A stretch of 37,357 nt of DNA from Ruminococcaceae bacterium UBA1227 (GCA_002309175.1 DBWX01000006.1:19747-57103), one strand, 5' to 3'; shown: positions 6,959 through 15,249, counted from the stretch's first letter. Notes: generated from the letters alone by a model not told the origin. Translations and numbers: made by a program.

Positions 6959-7813
6959 ATGTATCAGAGAAAACGTGTCACGGCATCAGGCCTCGCGAAA
7001 AGCCCGAAGTCCATAGCGATCATCGCCGCCTGCCTCATAGTCGTGGTTGTCGCTGTCGTGCTTGCAATTGTTCTGCCGAACAAGAGCAAGGGTTCAGACC
7101 AAAAAACGACAAAGCAGCAGAAGACGACAGCGGAGCAGACGAGCGAGACCACGACCGAAGCTCCGAAGCCCGTCGGCGGCGAAGTTCCCTACCTCGCCTG
7201 GGAAGAGGCTCAGAAAAAGAACCCGAATTATTTCAACGAAGCCGTATTCATCGGTGACTCCACCGGTCTTAAGATAATGATGTACGACGGCATTCCCGGC
7301 ATGAAATATCTCTGCTACGGAAACTACGGCACAACGAACGCGCTCGACCAGAGCACCGCCACAGCCCAGAACGGCTGGCCGGCTGAGATCTGGAAACAGC
7401 TCGACGGCAGAAAGCGCGTATACATTATGCTCGGTATGAACGACTTAAACCGCGTCGGTGTTGAAGGCGCAGTTGATCAGATGAGACAGCTCTGCCAGCT
7501 CATCGTTGACAACAATGACGGCGCACTCATCTACATCCAGTCAATGACGCCCATCATCGCCTCACAGGACGGCAAGCGCGGCAAGGTACTCAACAACGCC
7601 GGCATAAAGGCATACAACGAAGGCCTCAAGAAGATGGCCGAAGAGAACAACTGGTACTTTGTCGATGTAGCCTCCGTCATGTTCAATGACGCCGGTTACT
7701 TAAAAGACGAATACTGCAGCGACCCGGGTGCCATGGGCATCCACCTCTCAAGCGAAGGCGCAAAAGCCTGGGCCGACTACAACATGAACCACTGCGCAGA
7801 TCCCACATGGTAA
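6959..7813 (+). CDS. Membrane-anchored SGNH/GDSL hydrolase
   Basis: A 284-residue protein with a short cytoplasmic N-terminus, one membrane helix (about 18-40), a Lys/Thr-rich linker (about 42-70) and an extracellular SGNH domain. Block I is FIGDST (nucleophile Ser101), the Asn block is MLGMNDL and the His block is MGIHLSSEG (His262). The usual Asp three residues before the His is Met259 here, so the triad is incomplete or uses another acid. Family members remove or transfer acetyl and other acyl groups on carbohydrates. It is the first gene of a four-gene operon with an MBOAT acyltransferase and a DHHW protein, which points to O-acetylation of an envelope polysaccharide. GAAGGTG precedes the ATG. 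Confidence 0.82.
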   Translation: MYQRKRVTASGLAKSPKSIAIIAACLIVVVVAVVLAIVLPNKSKGSDQKTTKQQKTTAEQTSETTTEAPKPVGGEVPYLAWEEAQKKNPNYFNEAVFIGDSTGLKIMMYDGIPGMKYLCYGNYGTTNALDQSTATAQNGWPAEIWKQLDGRKRVYIMLGMNDLNRVGVEGAVDQMRQLCQLIVDNNDGALIYIQSMTPIIASQDGKRGKVLNNAGIKAYNEGLKKMAEENNWYFVDVASVMFNDAGYLKDEYCSDPGAMGIHLSSEGAKAWADYNMNHCADPTW

Positions 7814-7831
7814 TCTGAGGAGGATAAAACA

Positions 7832-8311
7832 ATGAAAAGAATCATCGCAGTAATTCTCGCACTCACACTCTGCCTCTGCTTCGCCGCATGCTCAAAGGGC
7901 GGATCCGGCGAAAAAGAAGAAAGCAAAAACAAAGACATAAACGCAATCTACGCACAGATTTATGAACTCGTAAAAGACAGCGATGCTATAGAACTCAAGG
8001 CTGAAAGAATTCCCGAACTCTACGGCATCGATGCCACTGACATCAAAGCTGCCAAGGGCGTATCTTTCACAATAACCGATGCGGCTTTTCCGGGCGAAGC
8101 GATTATAATCGAAGCCCCGAGCAAAACTGCCGCCTACAAAGTCGCAACCGCGCTTCAGCAGCATCGTACGGACATCCTCAATCAGTCCGAATCCTATGAC
8201 AAGATAAGCCACAGCATTGCCCTTGAAAGCAACATCATTACCGAAGGCAACTATGTCGCCTTCTTCTTCTCGGATCAGCATGCTGAAATGGAAGAAATCT
8301 TTAACAAATAA
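7832..8311 (+). CDS. DUF4358-like lipoprotein
   Basis: A 159-residue predicted lipoprotein: Lys-Arg start, hydrophobic stretch and lipobox CFAAC at about residues 16-20, so it should be lipid-anchored on the outer membrane face. The mature part resembles DUF4358 proteins (IYELVKDSDAIELKAERIPELYGID and the later AFFFSDQHAEMEEIF). DUF4358 genes often sit beside MBOAT/DHHW genes in Clostridia, as here; their biochemical role is unknown to me. It begins 18 bases after the SGNH gene with GAGGAGG upstream. Confidence 0.75.
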   Translation: MKRIIAVILALTLCLCFAACSKGGSGEKEESKNKDINAIYAQIYELVKDSDAIELKAERIPELYGIDATDIKAAKGVSFTITDAAFPGEAIIIEAPSKTAAYKVATALQQHRTDILNQSESYDKISHSIALESNIITEGNYVAFFFSDQHAEMEEIFNK

Positions 8312-8345
8312 GCAAAGATAAAAACTAAACAAAGGTGGTGACAGG

Positions 8346-9725
8346 ATGATATTCTCGAGTATTACGTTTCTCTTTTTCTTTCTCGTAATAACACTCGCAG
8401 TATATTACCTGTTGCCGCGTAAGTTTAAAAACGGCTGGTTACTTCTGACCAGTCTGTTTTTTTACGGCTATGGTGAGCCTGTTTACATACTTCTCATGGT
8501 CTTCTCCATCACGGTCAACTATATTGTCGGCCTTCTCATGGCGAAGTATGAGAAGAAAAAGAAACTGTTCCTCATCATCGGCATAATCATAAATCTCCTG
8601 CTTCTCGGCTACTTCAAGTACATAGGCTTCTTCACCGGAATCATAAACACATTCTTCTCGAATGTCGCGGTGAAAACTGTTGCTCTGCCGATAGGCATTT
8701 CCTTCTACACCTTCCAGATAATGTCGTATCTCATCGACCTCTACCGCGGAAAGTGCACGGTGCAGAAGAACATAGTAATGTTCGGCACATATGTCACGAT
8801 GTTCCCCCAGCTCATAGCGGGTCCCATTGTCCGCTACAGGGACATTGAATTGCAGCTTCAGAACAGGAAAGAGACCTTTGAGATGTTCTCAAACGGTGTC
8901 CGCCTGTTCGTCATAGGTCTCTGCAAGAAGGTGCTGATAGCGAACAACATGGGCGCACTCTTTGACGCCCTGGTCGCTGAGGGAGATGCCTCTGGCATAC
9001 CCGGCCATATTGTCGCCATGTTTGCCTTCTCGTTCCAGATCTACTTCGACTTCTCCGGTTACTCGGATATGGCAAGAGGCCTCGGCAACATGTTCGGCTT
9101 CTCCTTCCTTGAAAACTTCAACTACCCGTATGTCTCACAGAGCATTACGGAGTTCTGGAGACGCTGGCACATGTCCCTCTCCACCTGGTTCAAGGAATAT
9201 GTCTACATACCCCTTGGCGGAAACAGGAAAGGCGCCGCAAGGCAGATACTCAACATAATGATTGTCTGGGCCCTCACCGGCCTTTGGCACGGCGCATCAT
9301 GGAATTTTGTCCTCTGGGGCCTCTATTACGGCATTTTGCTGATAATCGAGAAACTGTTCCTCAAGAAGGTTCTGGAGCGCTCTCCGCGCTTCCTGCGCCA
9401 TATCTACGCCATGGTGATTGTCATGCTCGGCTGGATGCTCTTCCAGTTCACCGACATGACGGAACTGACCGCCTTCTTCCATGGCCTGTTCACTGGCGGC
9501 TTCGGCGTTTCAAACAACGCGATGTATGAGATTGTCACATACATTCCTCTCCTTGTCATCGCTGCCTTCGCCTCGCTGCCCGTCGCAAAGAACCTCTGGG
9601 TAAAACATAAAGACAACAAGGCCATGCCTTACATAGAAACCGCTTTGGTCATCTTCGCTCTCGTACTCTGTACGGCAGCGCTCGTGACCTCCACATACAA
9701 CCCGTTCCTGTACTTCAGATTCTAA
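8346..9725 (+). CDS. MBOAT-family O-acyltransferase (AlgI/DltB-like)
   Basis: A 459-residue polytopic membrane enzyme. It shows family motifs: PIGISFYTFQ (115-124), FPQLIAGPIVRY (153-164), QIYFDFSGYSDMARG (231-245), WRRWHMSLS (271-279) and the catalytic His315 in LTGLWHGASWNF. Members such as AlgI and DltB pass an acyl group, usually acetyl, from a cytoplasmic donor across the membrane to a surface polymer. Together with the downstream DHHW protein this is the transfer half of a polysaccharide O-acetylation machine. The acceptor polymer is not shown by the sequence. The start follows AGGTGGTG. Confidence 0.93.
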   Translation: MIFSSITFLFFFLVITLAVYYLLPRKFKNGWLLLTSLFFYGYGEPVYILLMVFSITVNYIVGLLMAKYEKKKKLFLIIGIIINLLLLGYFKYIGFFTGIINTFFSNVAVKTVALPIGISFYTFQIMSYLIDLYRGKCTVQKNIVMFGTYVTMFPQLIAGPIVRYRDIELQLQNRKETFEMFSNGVRLFVIGLCKKVLIANNMGALFDALVAEGDASGIPGHIVAMFAFSFQIYFDFSGYSDMARGLGNMFGFSFLENFNYPYVSQSITEFWRRWHMSLSTWFKEYVYIPLGGNRKGAARQILNIMIVWALTGLWHGASWNFVLWGLYYGILLIIEKLFLKKVLERSPRFLRHIYAMVIVMLGWMLFQFTDMTELTAFFHGLFTGGFGVSNNAMYEIVTYIPLLVIAAFASLPVAKNLWVKHKDNKAMPYIETALVIFALVLCTAALVTSTYNPFLYFRF

Positions 9726-9735
9726 AGGAGAATAT

Positions 9736-10845
9736 ATGAAAAAAGAGCGCATACTGACAATTGTCTTCTGCTCCTTCATCTTAATATTCTCGGTACTCAC
9801 ACTGCTCCTGCCGAAGAAGGCGTCCTCCGCAAACGAAAAGCGAGTTCTCGCGACGTTCCCGGAAGCGACCTTTAAAACCATTACGGACGGCAGCTTCATG
9901 AGCGGTTTTGACACCTATGTCGCTGACCACTTCGCTTTTCGTGAAAAGTGGGTCGGCGCGTACTCCTATGCCCGCCTTGCCGTCGGATTAAACGGCGCAA
10001 GCGGTATCTACTCCGGCAAGGACGGCTACCTGATTGCCGCGCCGGCCGACTTCGACGAGGCGCACGCGCTCGCGAACATAAACAGAATCCTGCAGTTTTC
10101 ACAGGACACGGGAGCAGACTGCACACTCATGGTCGTACCGCAGACCGGTTACATTATGAGCGACAAGCTTCCGAAGGTCCACAAGGACTACTACGATGAC
10201 TTCCTTCTCGACAAGATGCCGACAGGCTATGACAACTTCACCTTCATAGACCTGCGCGAGACCTTCAAGGCAAACAAGGATAAAGAACAGCTCTACTACA
10301 AGACTGACCACCATATCACCTCGGCAGGTGCCCTTCTCCTCTACCAGGCCTTCTGTGACAAGGAGGGACTGACACCGGAGACATTTACATCTTCCCGCAC
10401 AATAGACGGCTTCTACGGCACCTCATACGCAAAGAGCGGTCTCTGGCTGAAGAAGCCCGACACCATAGACATCTACGAGTGTCAGAAGCCTTCAAAGTAC
10501 TCCGTCACCATAGGCGACGAGGAATACGGCTCGCTCTTCTTTGAAGACAAAGCACAGTCGGACGACAAGTACGAGGTCTTCCTAAACGGCAACCATCCCC
10601 TGACCGTCATCCACAATGACACGAACGAAAACGGAAAGAAGCTCCTCATAATCAAGGACTCCTACTCCCACTGCTTTGCCACAATGCTCGCCGAAAACTA
10701 CGAAGAGATAATCCTCGTCGATCTCCGCTACTACAGGGACTCTATAAAGGACCTCCTTGAAGAAAACGAGATAACCGACGTCCTCTTCCTCTACGGCGCA
10801 GAAAACCTGGCCACCTCGACAGACTTCGGCTGGCTGAATTACTGA
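9736..10845 (+). CDS. DHHW family protein (AlgX/AlgJ-like acetyltransferase partner)
   Basis: A 369-residue protein with an uncleaved N-terminal signal anchor (about 6-26) and an extracellular SGNH-like domain. The diagnostic motif TDHHITSAG lies at 190-198 and a GDS-like KDSYSHCF motif near the C-terminus. Related AlgX/AlgJ proteins accept acetyl groups delivered by the MBOAT protein and place them on the polysaccharide. It lies 10 bases after the MBOAT gene with an AAGGAG site and ends at a terminator, closing the operon. Confidence 0.85.
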   Translation: MKKERILTIVFCSFILIFSVLTLLLPKKASSANEKRVLATFPEATFKTITDGSFMSGFDTYVADHFAFREKWVGAYSYARLAVGLNGASGIYSGKDGYLIAAPADFDEAHALANINRILQFSQDTGADCTLMVVPQTGYIMSDKLPKVHKDYYDDFLLDKMPTGYDNFTFIDLRETFKANKDKEQLYYKTDHHITSAGALLLYQAFCDKEGLTPETFTSSRTIDGFYGTSYAKSGLWLKKPDTIDIYECQKPSKYSVTIGDEEYGSLFFEDKAQSDDKYEVFLNGNHPLTVIHNDTNENGKKLLIIKDSYSHCFATMLAENYEEIILVDLRYYRDSIKDLLEENEITDVLFLYGAENLATSTDFGWLNY

Positions 10846-10850
10846 TAATA

Positions 10851-10880
10851 AAAAGCACCCTCGGCTGAGGGTGCTTTTTG
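10851..10880. terminator. Bidirectional terminator between the DHHW and LtrA genes
   Basis: A 12-bp stem (AAAAGCACCCTC, 10851-10862, with GAGGGTGCTTTT, 10867-10878) with loop GGCT. The stem is identical to the terminator at 12609-12636. Confidence 0.9.
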
Positions 10881-12017
10881 TTATGCGTTTCGTTTCACTT
10901 TCCGGTATGTCAGGAATGTTATGAGGAATACCGAGAAGATGAATACGACAGTCACTAAAATGTTTAAGTACATGTTCTCTCTGAGAAGGAGCATGAGCAG
11001 GATGAAGATGACAGCTGCGCCTGAAAGTGAAGCGATGAATTTCTTTGTCAGTGCGCAGCGGTTCTTCGTATAGATGCCGAGCGAGCAGAGGAAGACGAAG
11101 AAGGCAATTACGGACGCGACAAGGAAAATGATCTTGGGCATCAGAGCCACTTCAGGTTCACGCATAAACTCAAGTGCTGCGGTAATATTGTTTAAGGCGA
11201 GCACGATAAAGATGTGCACGGCCATGTAGAGCATGCCGTCAAAGTCGCCCTCCGTGTCAAGCAGCCTGTCGTAGAAAAAGCCGTAGATGAGAAACAGGCC
11301 GACAACTATGAGAAAAGCCATGAGCGAGAAATATACTACAGTCATATCGAAGCTGCCGTCGCCGACGAAGTATGAGGAGACGGCGATGATCATTTCACCG
11401 AAGGTGAAGACGACATAGAGCATCGCCCGCTCCGCCAGATGGGCGAAGTCCGTCTGTCCGCCGGGACTCTTATTGCGGTTGAACGCAGTGAGCGCAATGC
11501 CGCAGGCAATACCGGCTGCAGAGAGGACTGCGCTTAAGTTCGGGCTGACGAAGGAGGCGGCAAAGACCAGCGCCGCTTCGGCAAACAGAGTGAAAATCAT
11601 CCGCTTTATGAGGTCGCGGTTCCATACATCCGCCTTGTGGTTGTTCAGTTCAAGAATATACTGTACAGCGATATTGACCAGTATGAGGGCCCAGGTAATG
11701 TGATACTGCATCTGGAAAGAGAACCAGTCCTCGCGCGTGCCCTGTCCCATATAGTAGAGAAGGTACATGTTTATAAAGATGAATATATGCTCGCGCGCAC
11801 CGTTGCGCCCGAACATGTTGATGAAGAATGTGGAGAAGTTCCAGATCTGTATTACGGCCAGGGTCGCAAGCAGATATGTGAGAAAAGAGAGCGGAGCAAC
11901 AAAGCCGTTCTCGATATCGTGCAGCAGGCTGTTGTTCCTGCCGACAATATATACGAAGATGAGGTCATAGATGAGTTCTATGTACTCTACCTTCTTCTCC
12001 TGTTTTTCAAAAAGCAT
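10881..12017 (-). CDS. Low temperature requirement A (LtrA) family membrane protein
   Basis: A 378-residue protein with about ten membrane helices. It has the LtrA hallmarks ELIYDLIFVYIVGR near the N-terminus (about 14-27) and HLAERAMLYVVFTFGEMIIAV in the middle. LtrA was named from a Listeria mutant unable to grow at low temperature; its molecular activity is unknown. It is a single gene with a GGGAAGG ribosome site, divergent from the flavodoxin gene. The 69-base gap between them is AT-rich; I found no convincing promoter there. Confidence 0.82.
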   Translation of the reverse strand: MLFEKQEKKVEYIELIYDLIFVYIVGRNNSLLHDIENGFVAPLSFLTYLLATLAVIQIWNFSTFFINMFGRNGAREHIFIFINMYLLYYMGQGTREDWFSFQMQYHITWALILVNIAVQYILELNNHKADVWNRDLIKRMIFTLFAEAALVFAASFVSPNLSAVLSAAGIACGIALTAFNRNKSPGGQTDFAHLAERAMLYVVFTFGEMIIAVSSYFVGDGSFDMTVVYFSLMAFLIVVGLFLIYGFFYDRLLDTEGDFDGMLYMAVHIFIVLALNNITAALEFMREPEVALMPKIIFLVASVIAFFVFLCSLGIYTKNRCALTKKFIASLSGAAVIFILLMLLLRENMYLNILVTVVFIFSVFLITFLTYRKVKRNA

Positions 12018-12086
12018 TACAAAACCTTCCCTTTATATGATAAAATCATAATAACAAAAAAACACGGTTAGTGAAAGGTTTATAAT

Positions 12087-12602
12087 ATGAAAACACTCGT
12101 AATCTACTACTCCAGAACAGGTGAAAACTATGTAAACGGAAACATTGTTTCCATAGAGAAAGGCAACACCGAGATTGTCGCAGAGTTCATAAGGGACGCA
12201 GTCGGTGCGGATCTCTTCAAAGTGGAGACCGTAAAGGAATATGCCGCCTCATACATGACATGCATCGACGAGGCGAAGAAGGAACTGAAGGCAGATGCCC
12301 GTCCCGAGCTTAAAGCATATTTGGACGACATAAGCGCATACGACAAAGTCGTAGTCGCGGGACCCTGCTGGTGGGGCACCTTCCCGACACCCGTCTTCTC
12401 CCAGCTTGAGCGCCTCGACTTTTCCGGCAAGACGGTCTTTCCCGTCATGACACATGAGGGTTCCGGTCTTGCCGACTCCGCAAAGTCGCTCAAGAAGTTC
12501 TGTAAAGGCGCGTCCGTCGGTCCCGGTCTCGCCGTCCACGGCGCAGAGGCCAAAGACTCCCGCGCACTTGTCACAAAGTGGGCAGAAGACAATTTAAAAT
12601 AA
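12087..12602 (+). CDS. Flavodoxin-family protein
   Basis: A 171-residue soluble protein with the FMN phosphate-binding loop YYSRTGEN (about 7-14), the isoalloxazine-contacting stretch GPCWWGTFPTPV (about 92-103) and a later loop MTHEGSG. It matches the longer flavodoxins of Clostridia and lactobacilli rather than short electron-carrier flavodoxins. It probably acts as a cytoplasmic FMN electron carrier or reductase; the partner is not shown. It is monocistronic, sharing its terminator with the converging nucleotidyltransferase gene. Confidence 0.88.
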   Translation: MKTLVIYYSRTGENYVNGNIVSIEKGNTEIVAEFIRDAVGADLFKVETVKEYAASYMTCIDEAKKELKADARPELKAYLDDISAYDKVVVAGPCWWGTFPTPVFSQLERLDFSGKTVFPVMTHEGSGLADSAKSLKKFCKGASVGPGLAVHGAEAKDSRALVTKWAEDNLK

Positions 12603-12608
12603 GCAGCA

Positions 12609-12637
12609 AAAAGCACCCTCTGCTGAGGGTGCTTTTG
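12609..12637. terminator. Bidirectional terminator between flavodoxin and nucleotidyltransferase genes
   Basis: A 12-bp stem AAAAGCACCCTC/GAGGGTGCTTTT with loop TGCT. It differs from the terminator at 10851-10878 only in the loop. Confidence 0.9.
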
Positions 12638-12644
12638 TTATTTA

Positions 12645-13565
12645 TCAGTCTTTTATGTTTTCGGGGTAGATGCCTTTGGCGACGAGGTCCTTGAAGGCGT
12701 CTTTGACGTAGTATTTGTCTTCCTGGTAGGTTACGCCGAACCACTTGTCGGGTGTGGGAAGGATCTTTACGTCCGCCTCGCCTTTCTCTACGAGTTCGCC
12801 GATAACCATGGGAAGGAGGTATTCCTTCTTGATGTTGCCTTCGGGGATGTTCTTTAAGAACTCCTCAAAGCCGGGCTCAAGAACTTCTTCAATGAAGTCG
12901 GGGTTAATGCCCCACATGTTCATTGAGACGAGTGTGCCGTCGGGATAGAAGTTCGGTGTTCCGTCTTCTGCTCTTACTGCGGCCTTGCCATCTATCTTTT
13001 CGATGTTCTCGGTTTCGATGATCTCGGTCAGATAGCCGTCCTCGTTTGCCTTGCAGACGCCTCTTGTGACGCCGCCGTTTTCGGAGAGAGTGTTTGTGAG
13101 CTCAAAGCCCGCCATACACATGTGGCGCTTGTCGGTTGTCTCGGAAGCACCGGAGACGAGCCAGTCATGGACAACCTTGAAGCCCTCTTTGCCGTAGTAG
13201 TCGTCAGCGTTGATTACGGCGAAGGGCTCTTTTACTATGCCCTTTGTGGCGAGGATGGCCTGGCCTGTGCCCCAAGGCTTTGTGCGCTCACCGAGGTCAA
13301 ACCAGTCGGGGATGTTTTCCTTTTCCTGGAAGGCGTATTCAACTTCAATCTTCTTTGCTATTCTGTCGCCTATGACCTCTTTGAAATCCTTTTCAAGGTC
13401 GTGGCGGATTATGAATACGATTTTGTCAAAGCCGGCTTCGATGGCGTCGTGGATGGAATAGTCAATGATTATTTCACCGGAAGGGCCTAAGGGCTCCATC
13501 TGTTTTATACCCTGACCGAACCTGCTTCCTATTCCTGCCGCCATGATTACCAAAGTTGTTTTCAT
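12645..13565 (-). CDS. Sugar-phosphate nucleotidyltransferase family protein
   Basis: A 306-residue soluble enzyme with the nucleotide-binding signature AAGIGSRFGQGIKQ near the N-terminus (about 9-22), GTGQAIL (base recognition) and NADDYYG, the metal-binding Asp region. It resembles GalU/GlmU-type NTP transferases that make activated sugars. The exact sugar is unclear. The gene overlaps the TagH-like ATPase gene by four bases (ATGA), so translation is coupled, which suggests it supplies a precursor for the polymer exported by that ABC transporter. GGAGG lies 10 bases upstream inside the preceding gene. Confidence 0.82.
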   Translation of the reverse strand: MKTTLVIMAAGIGSRFGQGIKQMEPLGPSGEIIIDYSIHDAIEAGFDKIVFIIRHDLEKDFKEVIGDRIAKKIEVEYAFQEKENIPDWFDLGERTKPWGTGQAILATKGIVKEPFAVINADDYYGKEGFKVVHDWLVSGASETTDKRHMCMAGFELTNTLSENGGVTRGVCKANEDGYLTEIIETENIEKIDGKAAVRAEDGTPNFYPDGTLVSMNMWGINPDFIEEVLEPGFEEFLKNIPEGNIKKEYLLPMVIGELVEKGEADVKILPTPDKWFGVTYQEDKYYVKDAFKDLVAKGIYPENIKD

Positions 13566-14329
13566 TTGAGAACAGCCTCCTTCTTTTTCTTTTCTGCAGC
13601 TTTTTTCATTATTTCATCATATTTTACTATGGCGTCGGCTGTTGCTCCGTCGAATACTATCTTGCCGCCGTCAAGTACCATGCCGCGCTTGCAAAACTGC
13701 TGCGCCATGGTGGTGCTGTGGGTTACAAGTAAAAGGGTTACGTTATCGTCCGCGATGAGCTTGTTAACCTTGTCGAGACATTTCTTTCTGAAGGTCGCGT
13801 CACCGACGGACAGGGCCTCATCGACGATGAGGATCTCGGGTTTTATATTCGCGTTTATCGCGAAGCCGAGGCGGGACTTCATGCCGCTCGAGTAGGCACG
13901 GACGGGCTGGTCGAGATATTCGCCGATGTCGGCGAATTCGATGATGTCCGGCTCGAGCGCCTTAATCTCCTCCCTGCTAAGGCCCATTGTCGTGCCGCGC
14001 AGGTAGATGTTTTCACGGCCGGTGAGTTCCGGGTCGAAGCCGGCTGTCAGTTCGAGGAGAGCCGAGACACGGCCGTTTACGATTATTTCACCTTCAGTCG
14101 GGAAACAGACCTCGGTTATCATCTTGAGAATGGTTGACTTACCTGCGCCGTTTTTTCCAAGCAGGGCAACCGACTCGCCGCGGTCAATAGTGAACGAGAC
14201 TCCCTTTATGGCCTCCTTGGTCTTCACCTTGACGCGCTTTGAGAAAATGGCGGCGAGTTTCTGTCTGTTGCCGCTGTACAGCTTGTACTTCTTGGAGACG
14301 TTCTTAAACTCTATTATGGGTTCAGACAA
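13562..14329 (-). CDS. ABC transporter ATP-binding protein, polysaccharide/teichoic acid export (TagH/Wzt-like)
   Basis: A 255-residue ATPase. Walker A is GKNGAGKST (58-66), the signature YSSGMKSRLGFA (146-157), Walker B ILIVDEA (166-172) and the switch His204. The ELTGRENIYLRG stretch and GRVSALLELTAGF resemble TagH/Wzt-type exporters. It ends at residue 255 without the C-terminal substrate-binding domain of long Wzt proteins. The start is TTG, supported by GGAGG seven bases upstream that overlaps the permease stop. With the permease it should move a lipid-linked polymer across the membrane. Confidence 0.9.
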   Translation of the reverse strand: MSEPIIEFKNVSKKYKLYSGNRQKLAAIFSKRVKVKTKEAIKGVSFTIDRGESVALLGKNGAGKSTILKMITEVCFPTEGEIIVNGRVSALLELTAGFDPELTGRENIYLRGTTMGLSREEIKALEPDIIEFADIGEYLDQPVRAYSSGMKSRLGFAINANIKPEILIVDEALSVGDATFRKKCLDKVNKLIADDNVTLLLVTHSTTMAQQFCKRGMVLDGGKIVFDGATADAIVKYDEIMKKAAEKKKKEAVLK

Positions 14330-14341
14330 AATGCCACCTCC

Positions 14342-15160
14342 TTAAAGCACATCCGGAATCTCTTTGCGGAGTTTTCTGTAGCTCCAGAGACCCAGAAGGA
14401 ACATGAGCAGAAGCTCGGCTATGAAGACACCGAGAGCACGGGGACGCTCCCAGAACCAGTACTGGCCCATGAAGGAGGCGCGGAAACCCGTGACGATGTA
14501 AGTGACGGGATTTGCTTTCAGGATGAGGCCCAGGGTGCCGCCGACTTCAGTCGCGTCCCAGAAGATACCGGAGCACCAGAGGACGGCGAATACGAAGGAG
14601 CGGATGAGGTTTGAAAAGTCCTGTGAAATGGCCGATATGGGGCCCGCGAAAAGCGCCCAGGACGTGAAGAACATGAATGAAAAAAGAATATAGATGAAAA
14701 TCTGCAGATAGTAGATGGTGGGAGCAAAGCCCATAATCCAGTAAATGACTGCGACTACGAACAGGAGCACCATGGAAACCATCATCTTTGAGATGCTGAC
14801 AAAGGTGGGTATGGTCGAGACGGGATAGCGCATCTTCGTGATGAGATAGCGGTACTTTCTCATACAATCGGTACCCTGCGTCAGCATGTCACTCATATAA
14901 AACCAGGGCACGAGACCCGTGATGAGCCATAAAAAATAAGGATGGCCATAGACGAGACCGTTCTTCTTGAAACCCACGCTCATGGCGAACCAGTAGATGA
15001 GGATGGTTACCACGGGGCGAATGACCGCCCAGGCCCAGCCGAGGGCTGAACCGCTGTAGGTTTTCACGAGGTCGTTCCTGGCCATCTTGAAAATCTGACT
15101 TTTATAAGCTGTATGCTCGTGTATTATTCCGGAAAACGTATTGATACTGTTCGCCTCCAA
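14342..15160 (-). CDS. ABC-2 type permease, polysaccharide/teichoic acid export (TagG/Wzm-like)
   Basis: A membrane protein of about 270 residues with six hydrophobic segments. The short cytoplasmic lead-in LVKTYSGSALGWAWAVIRPVV matches the TagG/Wzm N-terminus. The open frame extends to a TTG at 15208, but that codon lies inside the preceding terminator and upstream of the expected transcription start, so it is rejected. The next canonical codon is the TTG at 15160, given here, which lacks a ribosome site. A perfect GGAGG (15154-15158) lies eight bases before an in-frame ATC at 15145, which may be the true start and gives the usual family N-terminus. It forms a transporter with the downstream ATPase. 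Confidence 0.88.
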   Translation of the reverse strand: MEANSINTFSGIIHEHTAYKSQIFKMARNDLVKTYSGSALGWAWAVIRPVVTILIYWFAMSVGFKKNGLVYGHPYFLWLITGLVPWFYMSDMLTQGTDCMRKYRYLITKMRYPVSTIPTFVSISKMMVSMVLLFVVAVIYWIMGFAPTIYYLQIFIYILFSFMFFTSWALFAGPISAISQDFSNLIRSFVFAVLWCSGIFWDATEVGGTLGLILKANPVTYIVTGFRASFMGQYWFWERPRALGVFIAELLLMFLLGLWSYRKLRKEIPDVL

Positions 15161-15179
15161 AACAATTCTTAACTTATTT

Positions 15180-15208
15180 ATTTTACCATTAAAGAAAGAA
15201 TAAAACAA
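15180..15208 (-). promoter_or_regulatory. Promoter of the tagG-tagH-nucleotidyltransferase operon
   Basis: Minus strand: TTGTTT (15203-15208), 17-base spacer, TAAAAT (15180-15185) with a TG-type extension. Its -35 box abuts the symporter terminator. Confidence 0.6.
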
Positions 15209-15234
15209 GCAACCGCGGAAAACCGCGGTTGCTT
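15207..15234 (-). terminator. Terminator of the alanine/glycine symporter gene
   Basis: A 12-bp stem AAGCAACCGCGG/CCGCGGTTGCTT around four bases, followed on the minus strand by TGTTTTATTC. Confidence 0.85.
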
Positions 15235-15249
15235 TATCACAAGTTATTC

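Noticed and set aside
15161..15208. N-terminal extension of the TagG-like permease to the TTG at 15208
   Set aside because: It overlaps the symporter terminator and the operon promoter and lies upstream of the likely transcript start.
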